Shown here: positions 63,798-64,000 of the stretch, one piece after another
Numbering within the stretch: the first letter of the stretch is position 1
How the letters are laid out: every line of letters begins with the position of its first letter
Assembly: GCF_003854895.1 (NCBI RefSeq)
Contig: NZ_CP033966.1
Coordinates: 4,402,001-4,466,000 of the forward strand
Direction of reading: 5' to 3'
Length of the DNA stretch: 64,000 nt
From: Pigmentiphaga sp. H8
GTDB lineage: Bacteria > Pseudomonadota > Gammaproteobacteria > Burkholderiales > Burkholderiaceae_B
Position numbers and translations under genes: made by a program
The notes under the pieces: generated by a model
The model's database searches: none
What the model saw: only the letters and a program-made list of their open reading frames with translations
What the model was told of the DNA's origin: nothing

Positions 63798-64000
63798 ATG
63801 AAACTCAGTTCCCTTGTCTGCAAGAGCTGCGATCAGCTGTTCGATTGCCAGCCCAACTGCCCGCCGCACTCCCACCTTCGTCTCGAAGCCACGGAAGTCG
63901 CACGCACCACGCAGGATCCTTCGCAACCCCCACCCGTCTATCAGCTCCGCTATGTCTGCCTGCGATGCCAGACCCGGTGGGTCATGCGCTTCAGCCAGCT
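63798..64000 (+). CDS. Cys-rich small protein, cut by window end
   Basis: From ATG 63798, preceded by AAGGA, the frame stays open to the window end, giving 67 residues: CKSC at 8-11, Cys17 and Cys21, and CLRC near 54-57 followed by Arg and Trp. Two CxxC pairs indicate a zinc-ribbon domain. The Gln/Pro-rich centre looks like a linker. Function unknown. It has the same general form as the small protein at 54152-54325. Confidence 0.6.
   Translation, partial: MKLSSLVCKSCDQLFDCQPNCPPHSHLRLEATEVARTTQDPSQPPPVYQLRYVCLRCQTRWVMRFSQ

Overview
The window looks like chromosomal DNA of a high-GC betaproteobacterium of the Alcaligenaceae (Bordetella/Achromobacter type). This is an inference from gene content: six tripartite-tricarboxylate (Bug/TctC) substrate-binding proteins lie among small catabolic clusters, each next to a LysR, IclR or sigma-54 regulator, which is typical of that family. 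No ribosomal operon, transposase, integrase, phage gene or CRISPR array is visible. The only RNA gene is tRNA-Lys(CTT).

Layout. 1-8.3 kb is a core and stress region: a truncated EAL phosphodiesterase, a TerC-family metal exporter with an operator-like repeat upstream, a GNAT-Rnk fusion, tRNA-Lys, a large MscS channel, two small stress-type proteins, a hybrid histidine kinase and a DUF1328 membrane protein. 8.5-16.4 kb holds an M20 peptidase broken by a frameshift, an MFS gene overlapping a polyphosphate:AMP phosphotransferase, fumC, a 251-bp mirror-symmetric repeat and a MarR-controlled DHA2 exporter. 16.4-18.7 kb carries an SDR lacking the usual Tyr/Lys pair, a DOPA-dioxygenase-like protein and a flavin-dependent oxidoreductase.

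18.8-40.8 kb is an accessory catabolic stretch of five modules, each with one Bug receptor: (A) Bug, opine-dehydrogenase-like enzyme, LysR, asparaginase; (B) Bug, muconate-cycloisomerase-like enzyme, LysR; (C) flavin monooxygenase, Bug, DUF2848, cupin, amidase; (D) mandelate-racemase-like enzyme, unknown protein, Bug, divergent LysR; (E) enoyl-CoA hydratase, Zn alcohol dehydrogenase, acyl-CoA ligase, Bug, divergent IclR, then a TSUP permease. In module E matching palindromes lie in both divergent promoter regions, suggesting one IclR regulon.

41-45 kb is a signalling locus: an AHL-synthase/FeeM-like acyltransferase, a membrane PAS-GGDEF-EAL protein and a 50-residue putative lipoprotein ending in a porin-like first strand. 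45-51.5 kb is the most coherent new system: a PrpR-type sigma-54 activator, two PrpF-family isomerases and a Bug receptor, with two good -24/-12 promoters each preceded by the same 10-mer, but with no prpB, prpC or prpD. 51.6-64 kb has an overlapping response regulator/histidine kinase pair, two small Cys-rich proteins, a periplasmic ankyrin protein, a LysR, NADP-malic enzyme, an MFS exporter with divergent AraC regulator, and a lipoprotein of the penicillin/AHL acylase family.

Bases between genes are short throughout; no gene-free stretch exceeds about 300 bases.
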